Shown: in pieces, positions 43,911-53,490 of the stretch | How positions within the stretch are numbered: position 1 is the first letter of the stretch | How the letters are laid out: every line of letters begins with the position of its first letter | Assembly: GCA_024760905.1 (NCBI GenBank) | Contig: CM045745.1 | Coordinates: 2,361,501-2,425,500, forward strand | Length of the DNA: 64,000 nucleotides | Source: Plotosus lineatus | Lineage: Eukaryota > Chordata > Actinopteri > Siluriformes > Plotosidae | Direction: 5' to 3' | Position numbers and translations under genes: made by a program | Notes under the pieces: model-generated | Told to the model about the DNA's origin: nothing | Database searches by the model: none | Seen by the model: only the letters and a program-made list of their open reading frames with translations

Positions 43911-45419
43911 GTAAAATCTTCTAGATGCCTGTTGAAGGAAAGTTGAGGATTTCCTATCATTTTACCATTGCAGTAAAGTTACTGCTCATTTATTTTACCT
44001 CACATAAAACATAAAAAAATACCACAAATACATAGTTTAAAAAGGTAATACCATACTAAGAATTCAGATGCAAATTATTTCCATACTAAATGATCACATG
44101 CCTTTTTTGCAAGTGTTGTCCCATGTGTATGTGGAGTAATTACTCAGTTTTATTGAGTAAATGAAAAAAGTTCATGAAACATAGCAAAACTTAATTAAAC
44201 TATGAACTATAAAACAGAGATAAGTTATGCATGTAAGCTTTCAAGTTTGGGCTAAGGTCCCTTTATGAGCTGAAACTTACATGACATGCTGCGACGTGTG
44301 CGTCAGTGAACACTAGGATGACATATGCATCATGGTGTCTATACTGAACATGCAGAGTTTACATAAATGTGGTGGAGCTGATAGGTAGGTGGCAGTGTCA
44401 TCACTGTGAGAGAAAAATGCCTGAAGGCATTTTCTCCTTATCAGTCCCTCTAAAGTCTAAAATATAAATAATTAACACGATTTTTTTTTTTAAATTGTGA
44501 TGTAAATCCAGAAGTTTATTTGACATGTTTATGAGCGATTGCTTTATTTTTCTTGGCGTAATGCAAAAAAGATCAGTGACATCTTTATTCATTCATTTTC
44601 TGAACAATCTAATCTGCCTAGAGTCACTGAGAGGATGGAGCCTATTTCAGCTGACACTGGGCAAAGGTGGGGTACACACTGTAAAGCTTTCCAGACAATC
44701 CTATGGAAAATAGACACACAAACAGACTGTTACATATGGAATTTAGAAGATGGAAATTGCCCCATGAAACTAGAAAAGCACGACAGACCACGACATAAAC
44801 TCATACAATTTAATAGTTTCAACAAAGTAAGGCAAAATAATAACTTACTACATCTTAGAGCTAAACAAATTGAACAAGGGTCCCAAAACAAAGATAGCCA
44901 CCAAGCATCTGCAGCATGGCAAATTTAGAGGCGGCGCGCGTGCTGGCGGGGAAAGGCTTGGAATCCCGCGTATCAAAAGAAACTCCTTAGACGATCTGCC
45001 CCGAAAAGACCCGAAGAGACTCGAAAAGACTGGAACCAGTCGGCAACATGTCCTTAATATATATTCCCTAAAATTCGGGAAAGTTCCATTCTGGAAAATT
45101 CCAAATCACCTGACCCGCCACCAGGGCACATGCGCAACTAGGTCTCCTAATGGAAAATTCCAGACCCAAACAGCAGAGTCATACCATGGGCCACTATTTC
45201 CACACACTAACTGAATATACAGATACTCCTCGACTTACGTTCATCTGTTTTACTTTTTTCGGTTTTATGGGTTTTCTTCCAAAAAAAAAGTCAAATTTTG
45301 AGTTTCAACATACCTATGTAGTACGCTGACTTAATGACGTAATGACGCACTGACGTAATGACGCTGCATCCATTGTTTACAAACGGCAGACTGAACGTGC
45401 CCCTCCTTCTTCCCAGTTC

Positions 45420-45423
<4 letters not shown>

Positions 45424-45505
<82 letters not shown>
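45424..45505. repeat. (TA)n microsatellite
   Basis: About 80 bp of TA repeats directly left of the palindrome. A second tract of about 40 bp lies at 45790-45831. Confidence 0.95.
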
Positions 45506-45509
<4 letters not shown>

Positions 45510-45543
45510 GACAGGACAAAGGCTTTCTATTGAAACTCCATTT

Positions 45544-45598
45544 ATCACTACAGATCTGTTTCGAGGGGTGGTGAAACCATCCCCTCTCTTCAGGTGAT
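45544..45598 (-). ncRNA. Hammerhead ribozyme, intact core
   Basis: Minus strand 5' to 3': stem I ATCAC; core CTGAAGA (CUGANGA with N = A); stem II GAGGGG, inner hairpin ATGGTTTCACCA (TGGU/ACCA pairs), stem II CCCCTC with six Watson-Crick pairs; core GAA; stem III ACAG, loop AT, CTGT; triplet GTA; stem I GTGAT. Every invariant hammerhead residue is present, including the 10.1-11.1 G-C, A15.1-U16.1 and C15.2-G16.2 pairs. Predicted self-cleavage is after the A of GUA. Type I topology. The self-complementary ACAGATCTGT suggests it would work best as a dimer. Confidence 0.82.
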
Positions 45599-45637
45599 TA
45601 CAGAAGAATGATTACTATAAGTAATCATTCTTCTGTA

Positions 45638-45687
45638 ATCACCTGAAGAGAGGATGGTTTCACCACCCTAAACAGATCTGTAGTGAT
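45638..45687 (+). ncRNA. Hammerhead ribozyme, degenerate
   Basis: Opposite arm of the palindrome. It keeps ATCAC, CTGAAGA, stem III ACAG-AT-CTGT, GTA and GTGAT. The stem II/GAA segment reads CACCCTAAACAG rather than CACCCCTCGAAACAG, so G12 is lost and stem II shortened. Expected inactive. Confidence 0.7.
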
Positions 45688-45787
45688 AAATGGAGTTTCA
45701 ATAGAAAGCCTTTGTCCTGTCCTTTTGTTTATTTGCTCTACCAAAAAGTATTGAGCACTCTCCTACGGAAGGATCTACTCAGAAAAT

Positions 45788-45835
<48 letters not shown>

Positions 45836-46563
45836 AGTTATATAGCGTGCTACCCTTGTATTAAGATGTCGTCTCTGTGATCTTTGTGTTTACACTGTTT
45901 TGCGAACTTTTGTAACCCGAAGCAAATATGGTTGGGCAGAAGCGTAAGCCTACTATCATGGGCGCAGGTCTCATACACAGAGATGAATTAACTATCTGCT
46001 CGGATCGGCGCAATCTACCATGCATACTCAGTTAAGCAAAGAGAGTTGTAAAATGAATGAAAACCTGAATCCAGAAAAGAAAGAGAGCTCTCCGCTCTGC
46101 TGGTGATTCACATCAGTGCAGGCTGAGTTCTAAATAAGTTCAACGGCGCCCTTGCTCACTAGGAAGTCCGTATAACGCACAGCAAGTACACTACTTTCGG
46201 TTTTCAGCGCCTCGCATTGTAAGTGTTGATTGGCTGTTTTAAGCTTCATGTAAAGTGACTCAGTATAAATAAGTGACTTATTTGAAATTAACGTTGATAT
46301 TATTTGATATTATTTTACAATGTGATGTTCTTAATAATTGATTTAGGGGTGTTTTAGGAGATACGGTAATGGTATTTATGGATGTATAGTACAGTATAAG
46401 CATCATACGTCACACATCATACGTCACTCTAACAATTTATGTTCACTTGCAGCTTACCTTCAGCCGTCTGGAACCAATTAAAAACGTAAGCGGAGCGTCA
46501 GTAATTTATATACAACGTTTATAGTCACATTTATATTTACATTTATTTACATGCCCATAACAA

Positions 46564-46565
<2 letters not shown>

Positions 46566-46612
<47 letters not shown>
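46566..46612. repeat. (CA)n(TA)n microsatellite
   Basis: About 38 bp CA then short TA, adjoining the Tc1 terminus. Confidence 0.9.
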
Positions 46613-46613
<1 letters not shown>

Positions 46614-47660
46614 CTAGTCCTTCTAAAAAAAATTTGCATATTGTGATAAAGTTCCTGATTTTCTGTAATGTACTGATAAAAATTCAACTTTAATATATTT
46701 TAGATTCATTGCACACCAACTGAAATATTTCAGGTCTTTTATTGTTTTAATTCTGATGATTTTGGCATACAGCTCATGAAAACCCAAAATTCCTATCTCA
46801 AAAAATTAGCATATCATGTTCAGGTAGTCTAAACGAGCTATTAACCTAATCATCTGAATCAACCAATTAACTCTAAACACCTGCAAAAGATTCCTGAGGC
46901 TTTTAAAAACTCCCAGCCTGGTTCATTACTCAAAACCGCAATCATGGGTAAGACTGCCGACCTGACCGCTGTCCAGAAGGCCATCATTGACACCCTCAAG
47001 CAAGAGGGTAAGACACAGAAAGAAATCTCTGAGCGAATAGGCTGTTCCCAGAGTGCTCGATCAAGCCACCTCAGTGGGACGTCTGTGGGAAGGAAAAAGT
47101 GTGGCAGAAAACGCTGCACAACCAGAAGAGGTGACCGGACCCTGAGGAAGATTGTGGAGAAGGGCCGATTCCAGACCTTGGGGGACCCGTGGAAGCAGTG
47201 GACTGGGCTACAGGTGCCGCATTCCCCGGGTCAAGCCACTTTTGAACCAGAAACAGCGGCAGAAGCGGCTGACCTGGGCTACAGAGAAGCAGCACTGGAC
47301 TGTTGCTCAGTGGTCCAAACTACTTTTTTCGGATGAAAGCAAATTTTGCATGTCATTCGGAAGGTGCCAGAGTCTGGAGGAAGACTGGGGAGAAGGAAAT
47401 GCCAAAAGGCCTGAAGTCCAGTGTCAAGTACCCACAGTCAGTGATGGTCTGGGGTGATTTTGATTGGTCAGATGAAATATGCTAATTTTTTGAGATAGGG
47501 ATTTTTGGTTTTTCTTTACTTTTTTGCCAAAATGATCAATATTAAAACAATAAAAGGCTTGAACTACATCAGTTGTGTGTAATGAATCTAAAATATATGA
47601 AAGACTAATATTTATCAGTACATTACAGAAAATAATGAACTTTATCACAATATGCTACGT
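46613..47660 (+). mobile_element. Tc1-like transposon, internally deleted (copy 2)
   Basis: Both terminal repeats are present (ACTAGTCCTTCTAAAAAAAA and the inverse near 47655, the latter diverged). The N-terminal transposase frame (46944-47336) has the helix-turn-helix (ADLTAVQKAIIDTLKQEGKT). A piece of the catalytic domain (FSDESKF-equivalent at 47328, then KTGEKE) ends at 47455, where a deletion of about 500 bp removes the QHD and ENLW catalytic parts and joins to 'tttgattggtcagatgaaat'. Cannot encode active transposase. Confidence 0.9.
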
Positions 47661-47787
47661 TTATATATATATTGAGTTTGTGTGTGCTCATGCGCTTGCT
47701 TCATGTACTCCAATCTCCTCCTATAATCCAAGAACATAAGCATTAGGCTGTTTCAAATTGTCCCAAGTTGTGAGTATGAATTTGAAT

Positions 47788-47869
<82 letters not shown>

Positions 47870-48585
47870 TCTGGGATGGCATGGCAAGCTTTTATATAAA
47901 ATGTATATGCACATTCATTATTGCACAAATAAGTTGTGACAACCCATGCCATTCTATGGCAATTGTGATTCTTTGATTGGCACTGCAGAAACATTATTCA
48001 ACCAATAGTGTGTTTGTGCTTTGGGCATTGGATGGGAACAAGAGTGGCTGTAAGCTTAATACACACTAAAACGAGGCCTGTAGTTAAATGAAGGGAAGGA
48101 TTTGTGGCCTCTGAACAGTAAGATCATAATCTTTTTATTACACTATATCTGGCAATTGGTCTCTCTGTGATAGTCCGAGTTGAGTATCACAGTGCTCCCA
48201 TAAATCCAGTTTCCATAAATAACCTCCACACTCTGGAGGTAAATTGCTTTGACATTTTGGAACATGTGGGTGAACAGTTTGCATTTGTTTCAAAGGTAGT
48301 AAGGAGGCCAGAAAGTGAGGTGAGCTAGAGGAATCCGGATAAACAGTAACAGATAAGCATAACAGTGTAAAAGCCTTTAGACTCCGATCACTGGGGAAGT
48401 CATTAACAACATGAAATCAGGGGTATTGTAGCACAGGCTTAACAGGGTCAAACTTCCCACTGTGGAGATCATGCGACACTTTGGATTAGGCACATTTCGT
48501 ACCCCAACAAAGAGTCAAATATCAGGCACATGTGGAGTAGGCTAAAATTCATCACTGAGTACCAGGGGAGGAGCTATAATGAAAC
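47661..48585. other. No recognisable gene; (GT)n tract
   Basis: Intron sequence with a (GT)n microsatellite of about 77 bp at 47792-47868. No exon or repeat family recognised in the rest. Confidence 0.5.
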
Positions 48586-48777
48586 TGCATAGTAGAGGAC
48601 AGAACAATTATCCATATACAGGCTACAGAGATTAAGAGAGCCAGTTGCTTCAGGTTCCTGAGGATCATCAGTGAGGACCTGAGCTGGTCACTTCATGTGG
48701 ATGTGATCACAAAAGCAGTGAGACAGCAGCTGAGGTGGTGTGGCATGGACTCCAGAATGCTCACCAACTTCAACAAA
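48586..48777 (+). mobile_element. LINE reverse-transcriptase C-terminal fragment
   Basis: Reads EDRTIIHIQATEIKRASCFR, FLRIISEDLSWSLHVDVITK and AVRQQLRWCGMDSRMLTNF, the FLG...SEDLSW block that follows the catalytic centre in many fish LINEs. It is a short relic. Clade not assigned. Confidence 0.6.
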
Positions 48778-48893
48778 TGGCCTGGTGAGCTGTCCAGGGT
48801 GTACCTCACCTGTGCCCGGAATCGGCTGAGATGGACGCCAGCCTCCTTGCAACCATAATTATGATTAAGCAGTTCAGAAATGAATGAATGAGG
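48778..48893 (+). mobile_element. SINE tail fragment, L2-like
   Basis: 'atggcctggtgagctgtcca' through 'attatgattaagcagttcag' and GAATGAATGAGG. Tail only. Confidence 0.78.
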
Positions 48894-48959
48894 ATATATT
48901 ATACACACACACACTCACACAAGAAGGAGCAACAACACAAGGAGTGGGTTACCACAGCT

Positions 48960-49680
48960 ACCCGTATGCTTATTGACAGGATCTGAAAAGTATAATCAAC
49001 CAGTACCAGATCAACAGGACCCAAGCAGACCTGCAGGGAGTTTTACTGGAGCTTTAACAGGCCCACAGGAGACTGAAAATTCAGATGCTAATAGAAGCAT
49101 ATAGTGCAGCTTTCAAGAAAATCATGCAGTGTTTGGCACAAGACACATCACATGTACTCTGGAAAAAAATCAGAAATTGAAGCAAAGCAGTGAAAGACAA
49201 GGAGGGACGGTCCATCACCAAAGAAAACAATGAAAGTCATGGATGAAATATTTCCAAGGCATCTTTAACAGAGTATCACTGTCAAAGATTTCAGATATAT
49301 TCAGTTTAGAATAGTTGCTAAAAATGAACACCAGGCCCTCAACAAAGACAGACATCATCAAATTATTTACTGTAAATACTTGAAAAATAGCAAGGCCCCA
49401 GGACCAGATGACATTACACCTGAAGCATTACTGATAGACATGACAATGACTAGACATGCTGCACCCAATATCCCAGAAGATCAGGGACCAAAACAGACCC
49501 CTACTGAGTGGAAGGAGGGCTACCTATTCAAATTGCTAAAGACAAAAAAGACACAACCAGCATGGAATTGTGTTATTGTCCTAGTAAAGTGCTTGCAAGA
49601 GTTGATGAGACACAATGTCATGCATATCATCATTGAGCAGCCCATCGAGTTCCATCAAGCTGACAGTTGATGCATTTTAA
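48960..49680 (+). mobile_element. LINE reverse-transcriptase remnant
   Basis: Broken frames. 49380-49670 reads MKNSKAPGPDDITPEALLID, QTPTEWKEGYLFKLLKTKK and IIIEQPIEFHQADS, matching the start of a LINE reverse transcriptase (the GKAPGPD..P.. and PxxWKxGxLxxLxKK motifs) with internal deletions. Differs from the RTE copies (which have KAVGPDDIPVEVWK). The upstream part is decayed. Confidence 0.65.
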
Positions 49681-49814
49681 GTAATTTGTGAAGCCTACTA
49701 TTCAAGCTATTTTCTGTCAGTATCAGCAGTATAATTAAAGTTAAAAAATAAAAATGGATAACAGCTAAAAAGAGATGACAATACTTCTGTGGAATTGTCC
49801 ATTTTGTAAAATAT

Positions 49815-50162
49815 TTATTAATTAATTCATTTTTCTGGAACCGCTTAATCCTAATTAGGGTCGCAGAGAGGCTGGTGCCCATCCCAGCAATCTCCAGGCA
49901 AGGGCCGAGTACACCATAGACAGCTCGCCAGGCCATCGCAGGGCAGAAACACACTGATGGCTATGCAGCTACTCTTGTCGAAAGTCAGCAATGGTTCTTT
50001 TACATGAACTTCACACCATAGACTGTGAGAGACATGGCCGGCCTTTGATAACCCAGTTAGTGCACTTGCAGGGACAGTGACAACCCGTTGAGAGTGGGAC
50101 TCAAAACCCCAAACTTGGGATCATTTAATCCAGCACCTTTACCACCAGGCCACCACTGCCCT
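49815..50162 (-). mobile_element. tRNA-headed SINE with L2-like tail
   Basis: Minus-strand copy with tail 'ccgcttaatcctaattaggg' and a head at 50140-50162. Flanks GTAAAATATTTAT (49804-49816) and GTAAACTATTTAT (50162-50174) look like an aged target-site duplication. Confidence 0.85.
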
Positions 50163-50211
50163 GTAAACTATTTATCTTACTTTAGTTTTACTTACAATGG
50201 AATAATAATTG

Positions 50212-50305
50212 CCCGGCGATGGCCTGGCGAGCTGTCCAAGGTGTATTTTACCACCCTTCCCACAACTTTAATTTCGATTAAGTGCTTTATAAAATGAATG
50301 AATCA
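50212..50305 (+). mobile_element. SINE tail fragment, L2-like
   Basis: 'gcgatggcctggcgagctgt' through 'ttcgattaagtgctttataa' and AATGAATGAATC. It lies 66 bp before the first lectin exon. Confidence 0.7.
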
Positions 50306-50371
50306 AAAATAAAGAAAGAAAATCAAAAACCATGAAGGTGCTTAATTTCTTCTTACTTGTTTGCATTTTAG

Positions 50372-50514
50372 GATGCATGCCTCATTGGAAGAGCTACAAA
50401 GACAAGTGCTACTTCTTCTCAGCTCCATCAGAGCGATTGAATTTCAGTGAAACAAAAGAAGTGTGTGCAAATAAGACTTCTACTATGCTCACTATCCATA
50501 ATGAAGATGAACAG
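50372..50514 (+). CDS. colec12: colec12 exon, C-type lectin domain part 1
   Basis: Acceptor TTGCATTTTAG at 50371, donor CAG|GTATAC at 50514. Phase 1 in, phase 0 out. It encodes CMPHWKSYKDKCYFF, SERLNFSETKEVCANKTS and NEDEQ. This gives the first three of six conserved lectin-domain cysteines (extra N-terminal pair plus the first core cysteine) and the H-W-K start typical of long-form C-type lectin domains. Sequons NFS and NKT are present. Confidence 0.96.
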
Positions 50515-50657
50515 GTATACAGTTTTTAACTTTTGTTTTAGTTGCGTCATGTTAAATTTTAATAATTAGATAGAAGACGTGTGTTCTACAAGACACAACA
50601 CAAACTTGTTCACTTGTTAATTTTGTATACATGTCTATTTGTGTGGTTTGGTTTTAG

Positions 50658-50767
50658 ATGTGGATTCGGAGGCAAATTGAAGGAAAGAGTTTCTTTTGGA
50701 TGGGTCTTACAGATGTGGTAGAGGAAAATATCTGGAGATGGAATGATGGAACCCTCCCCACCTTCAC
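50658..50767 (+). CDS. colec12: colec12 exon, C-type lectin domain part 2
   Basis: Acceptor TTGGTTTTAG at 50657, donor CAC|GTGAGT at 50767/50768. It encodes MWIRRQIEGKSFFWMGLTDV then ENIWRWNDGT, including the WIGL-equivalent FWMGL core motif of the lectin fold. Phase 0 in, phase 2 out. Confidence 0.96.
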
Positions 50768-50881
50768 GTGAGTAAACTTGATACATTATCTCGAAGGAAC
50801 ATATTTCAGATTTGTGTTTCATCCTCCCTGTATGCCTTTTACATAGAGCATGGCATATCATATGCATGTATTGTACACTAG

Positions 50882-51035
50882 GAATTGGAAACCAGGGCAG
50901 CCTGATAACTGGGGCCATGACCATAACCAAGGAGAAGATTGTGCAGGACTCATCCATGAGGCCAAATGGAATGACTTCTTCTGCACAGATCTCATAGGTT
51001 ATATCTGCCAACGTACAAATGAAAGTAAGGAATGA
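50882..51035 (+). CDS. colec12: colec12 exon, C-type lectin domain part 3 and stop
   Basis: Acceptor ATTGTACACTAG at 50881. It encodes NWKPGQPDNWGHDHNQGEDC, then AGLIHEAKWNDFFCTDLIGY and ICQRTNESKE with TGA at 51033-51035. QPD is the galactose-class sugar-binding motif, and WND with the QPD acids and the E of GEDC completes the calcium site 2. The last three cysteines (EDC, FFC, YIC) complete three disulfides. A good donor-like GAAA|GTAAGG lies at 51021-51030, so a further terminal exon in an alternative or main transcript cannot be excluded. Confidence 0.95.
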
Positions 51036-51225
51036 TTTCATTTGCAGAAAATATCTCTGTACAGTGAAAAAAAAAAAAAAATTAGGCTTTTGCGATATTA
51101 AAACACCCTCAGCTACCCAGCAGTATTTGAGAAAATGCCAAGAGAGAAATTAAATGTGGATGTGAACCACGATGCGGATGCAGGCCATGACACAATACTA
51201 GACAGTCTGATGACTGAGCAGTAAA

Positions 51226-51231
51226 AATAAA
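51226..51231 (+). promoter_or_regulatory. colec12: Candidate colec12 polyadenylation signal
   Basis: AATAAA 191 bp after the stop codon, before the next transposon. It is the first such hexamer downstream. Single-motif evidence only. Confidence 0.35.
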
Positions 51232-51416
51232 TATATAGAGACGCTCCCCGACTTGCATTCATCCGTTTTATGGTTTTTCAATTTTACGCCCCCCCCCCCC
51301 CCCAAAAAAAAGTCAAATTTTGAGTTTAGATGTGCCTACGTAGTAGGCTGATGTAATGATGCAATGATGCTGCATTCATTGTTTACAAACTACAGACTGA
51401 GTGTGTGTATATATCA

Positions 51417-51453
<37 letters not shown>

Positions 51454-51497
51454 AAAATAAAAGGACAGGACAAAGACTTTCTATTGAAACTCCATTT

Positions 51498-51552
51498 ATC
51501 ACTACAGATCTGTTTCGAGGGGTGGTGAAACCATCCTCTCTCTTCAGGTGAT
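51498..51552 (-). ncRNA. Hammerhead ribozyme, core intact (left arm)
   Basis: Minus strand: ATCAC, CTGAAGA, GAGAGG, ATGGTTTCACCA, CCCCTC, GAA, ACAG-AT-CTGT, GTA, GTGAT. Five of six outer stem II pairs form (one A-C mismatch in the middle). All core positions match the consensus, including G-C at 10.1-11.1. Confidence 0.8.
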
Positions 51553-51582
51553 TATAGAAGAGATTATAGAGATTCTTCTATA

Positions 51583-51637
51583 ATCACCTGAAGAGAGAGG
51601 ATGGTTTCACCACCCCTCGAAACAGATCTGTAGTGAT
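51583..51637 (+). ncRNA. Hammerhead ribozyme, core intact (right arm)
   Basis: Plus-strand mirror of the left arm, with the same 55-nt order of stems and core. Because the two arms are inverted, a transcript from either strand would contain one ribozyme and one antisense copy of it, which could fold back and compete with the ribozyme fold. Confidence 0.8.
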
Positions 51638-51744
51638 AAATGGAGTTTCAATAGAAAGTCTTTGTCCTGTCCTTTTATTTTTGTTTATTTGCTCTACCAA
51701 AAAGTATTGAGCACTCTCCTACGGAAGGATCTACTCAGAAAATC

Positions 51745-51746
<2 letters not shown>

Positions 51747-51790
<44 letters not shown>
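51747..51790. repeat. (TA)n microsatellite
   Basis: About 44 bp TA repeats right of the palindrome. A shorter tract (51418-51450) lies to its left. Confidence 0.92.
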
Positions 51791-51792
<2 letters not shown>

Positions 51793-52172
51793 TGTTACCC
51801 TTGTGTTAAGACGTCGTCTCTGTGATCTTTGTGTTTACACTGTTTTGCGGACTTTTGTAACCCTAATCAAATCTGGTTGGTCAGAAGCGTAAGCCTACTA
51901 GCATGGGTGCAAGTCTCATACACACAGATGAATGAACTATCTGCTCAGATCGGCACAATCTACCATGTTAAGCAAATGTTACTCAGATAAGCAAAGAGAG
52001 TTGTAAAATGAAAACCCGAATCCACAAATTACAGAACACTTAAAGATATTTATTATCTTTTAGCAGAATCCTAAGAGTGTATACTTATTTTTATATTAAT
52101 ATTCATTAGGATTTGTACTTGTTCTTTATATGCATCTCTTGAATAAAGTTTACTTACTTACTTACATAAAAG

Positions 52173-52420
52173 AGGGGCAGTGGTGGTCTAGTGGTATAGG
52201 GCACTGGATCGCTGATCCAAAGGTTGGGGGTTCGAGTCCCACTATCCACAAGGTTGTGACTGCCCCCCAGTGCAGCTAACTGGGTTATCAAAGGCCGGCC
52301 ATGTCTCTCCCTGTCTATGGTGTGAGGCATGTAAAAGAACCATTGCTGACTTTCGACAAGAGTAGGCTGCAAAGCCGTCGGCGTGTTTCCGCCCTGCGAT
52401 GGCCTGGCGAGCTGTAACTC
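52173..52420 (+). mobile_element. tRNA-headed SINE, tail truncated
   Basis: Head GGCAGTGGTGGTCTAGTGGT, B-box GGTTCGAGTCC, body, and the beginning of the L2-type tail ('gcgatggcctggcgagctgt'), where it stops and the Tigger-like sequence resumes. Confidence 0.88.
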
Positions 52421-52842
52421 GGTATAAATAAGTGACTTATTGGAAATTAATGTTGATATTATTTTACAATGTTATGTTTATAATAATTGATTTAGGGGTG
52501 TTTTATGAGATACAGTAATGGTATTTATGGATGTATAGTACAGTATGAGCATCAGTCGTCACACGTCATACATCATACGTCACTGTAACAACTTACGTTC
52601 ACTTTCAACTTACGTTCAGCCATCCGGAACCAATTAAAACGTAAGACGGGGAGCGTCTGTAAACGGTTCTTTTGTTCCATTTATAATGTGATATAACAAC
52701 CAACACAGTTCAAGTTAAAACCAACAGAGACATTTTAGAGATAAAAGGAAAAGAAAAAAGAATAATAACATGGATGTATAAGTGTGAATACTTCCTTTTG
52801 CTTATAATATAGCATTCACTTTGAGTCTTAACTTATTCATCC

Positions 52843-53205
52843 ATTCATTCATTTTAAAGTCGCTTAATCCTCATGAGAGTCACAATGAAGCTGGTGCCTG
52901 TCTCTGTGTGAAGGCAAGGTACACTGTGAACAGCTTGCCAATCCATCGCAGTGCCAACACACATGTAACCATGAGTCCTATTTTTGTGTCCACTTGAAGT
53001 CATTCCTCAAGATTCTTGCTGAGATTTATATGGGCTTTGACTGGAGCTAACCGACTCATCTTCTGAAAGCATTTTTTAATGTGGATTTGCAGCTATAGCA
53101 TGGGGAGCTCTCCAGGGTGTACTTTGCCCTCACCCAGAGTGGGTTGAGAGGGGCTGCAGCCTCCCCGTGACCATACTTTAAGTGATTCATAAAATGAATG
53201 AATGC
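52843..53205. mobile_element. Two SINE/L2 tail fragments
   Basis: Minus-strand tail at 52843-52965 (TCATTCATTTTAAAGTCGCT, 'atccatcgcagtgccaac') and plus-strand tail at 53098-53205 ('ggggagctctccagggtgta', AAATGAATGAATG). Between and around them (52662-53490) nothing else is recognised. Confidence 0.6.
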
Positions 53206-53490
53206 TATAGATTTGCACTTAAGGTCATTATTATGGTGAAAGGTGCAGTAAAACTTTCCTTCATATTCAGATGTCTAACAAAACTTACAGGGTTTAGGCC
53301 ATATAGATTTTAATTCATTACATGATTCCATCTATACTGAATACATCACTCGTCCAAAAAAAAAAACATTGTCACCACCATCCTTTTTTTCTGAGTATGT
53401 CTTAAATGGTTCACGAACTTAATCAGTTCCAGAAGGCTGTTCGAATTCCAATTTGCTCAAATTCCAAATCCGCTTTTCCCATTACAAATA

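Larger units (their letters stand above)
45506..45726. mobile_element. Penelope-like pseudo-LTR pair in head-to-head palindrome
   Basis: Left arm from AAAGGACAGGACAAAGG to about 45611, right arm its inverse to CCTGTCCTTTT. The arms are near-perfect over about 108 bp with a spacer of a few bases (TACTATAAGTA centre). The outer 'gctctaccaaaaagtattg' sequence that follows is shared with the palindrome at 51457. Each arm contains a hammerhead ribozyme motif. The Penelope-like assignment follows from known minimal-stem-III hammerheads in pseudo-LTRs of that class; no reverse transcriptase is present to confirm it. Confidence 0.65.
45220..46503 (+). mobile_element. Tigger-like element carrying ribozyme palindrome (T9)
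   Basis: Left end CAGATACTCCTCGACTTACG, right end AAAACGTAAGCGGAGCGTCA, imperfect inverted termini of the same subfamily as 51238-52661 and 54991 onward (consensus CAGACGCTCCCCGACTTACG). Interior segments 'ttgtttacaaacggcagactg' and 'gtgatctttgtgtttacact' are shared by all three. The middle is replaced by (TA)n, a 220-bp palindrome and a further (TA)n tract. No transposase seen. Confidence 0.75.
43911..50371 (+). other. colec12: colec12 intron between collagen and lectin exons
   Basis: 6.46 kb, GT-AG, phase 1. It holds an L2-like tail remnant (about 44583-44700, minus), a Tigger-like element with a palindrome (45220-46503), a Tc1 deletion derivative, LINE fragments and two SINE pieces. The stretches 43911-44580 and 44701-45219 contain nothing I recognise. 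Confidence 0.88.
51457..51681. mobile_element. Penelope-like pseudo-LTR pair in head-to-head palindrome
   Basis: Arms from AATAAAAGGACAGGACAAAG to about 51563 and the inverse to CCTGTCCTTTTATTT, near-perfect over about 107 bp with a small spacer. The same arms occur at 45506 and singly at 3675. Both arms carry hammerhead motifs. Confidence 0.68.
51238..52661 (+). mobile_element. Tigger-like element carrying ribozyme palindrome (T10)
   Basis: Left end GAGACGCTCCCCGACTTGCA, right end GTAAGACGGGGAGCGTCTGT, matching the T9 and T11 termini. The interior is the same as T9, including the palindrome at the same relative place, flanked by (TA)n. A SINE (52173-52420) is inserted near the right end. 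Confidence 0.78.

Noticed and set aside
45638..45687. Active hammerhead on the plus strand of the first palindrome
   Set aside because: The catalytic G12 and part of stem II are missing, so only the opposite arm is called as a likely functional ribozyme.
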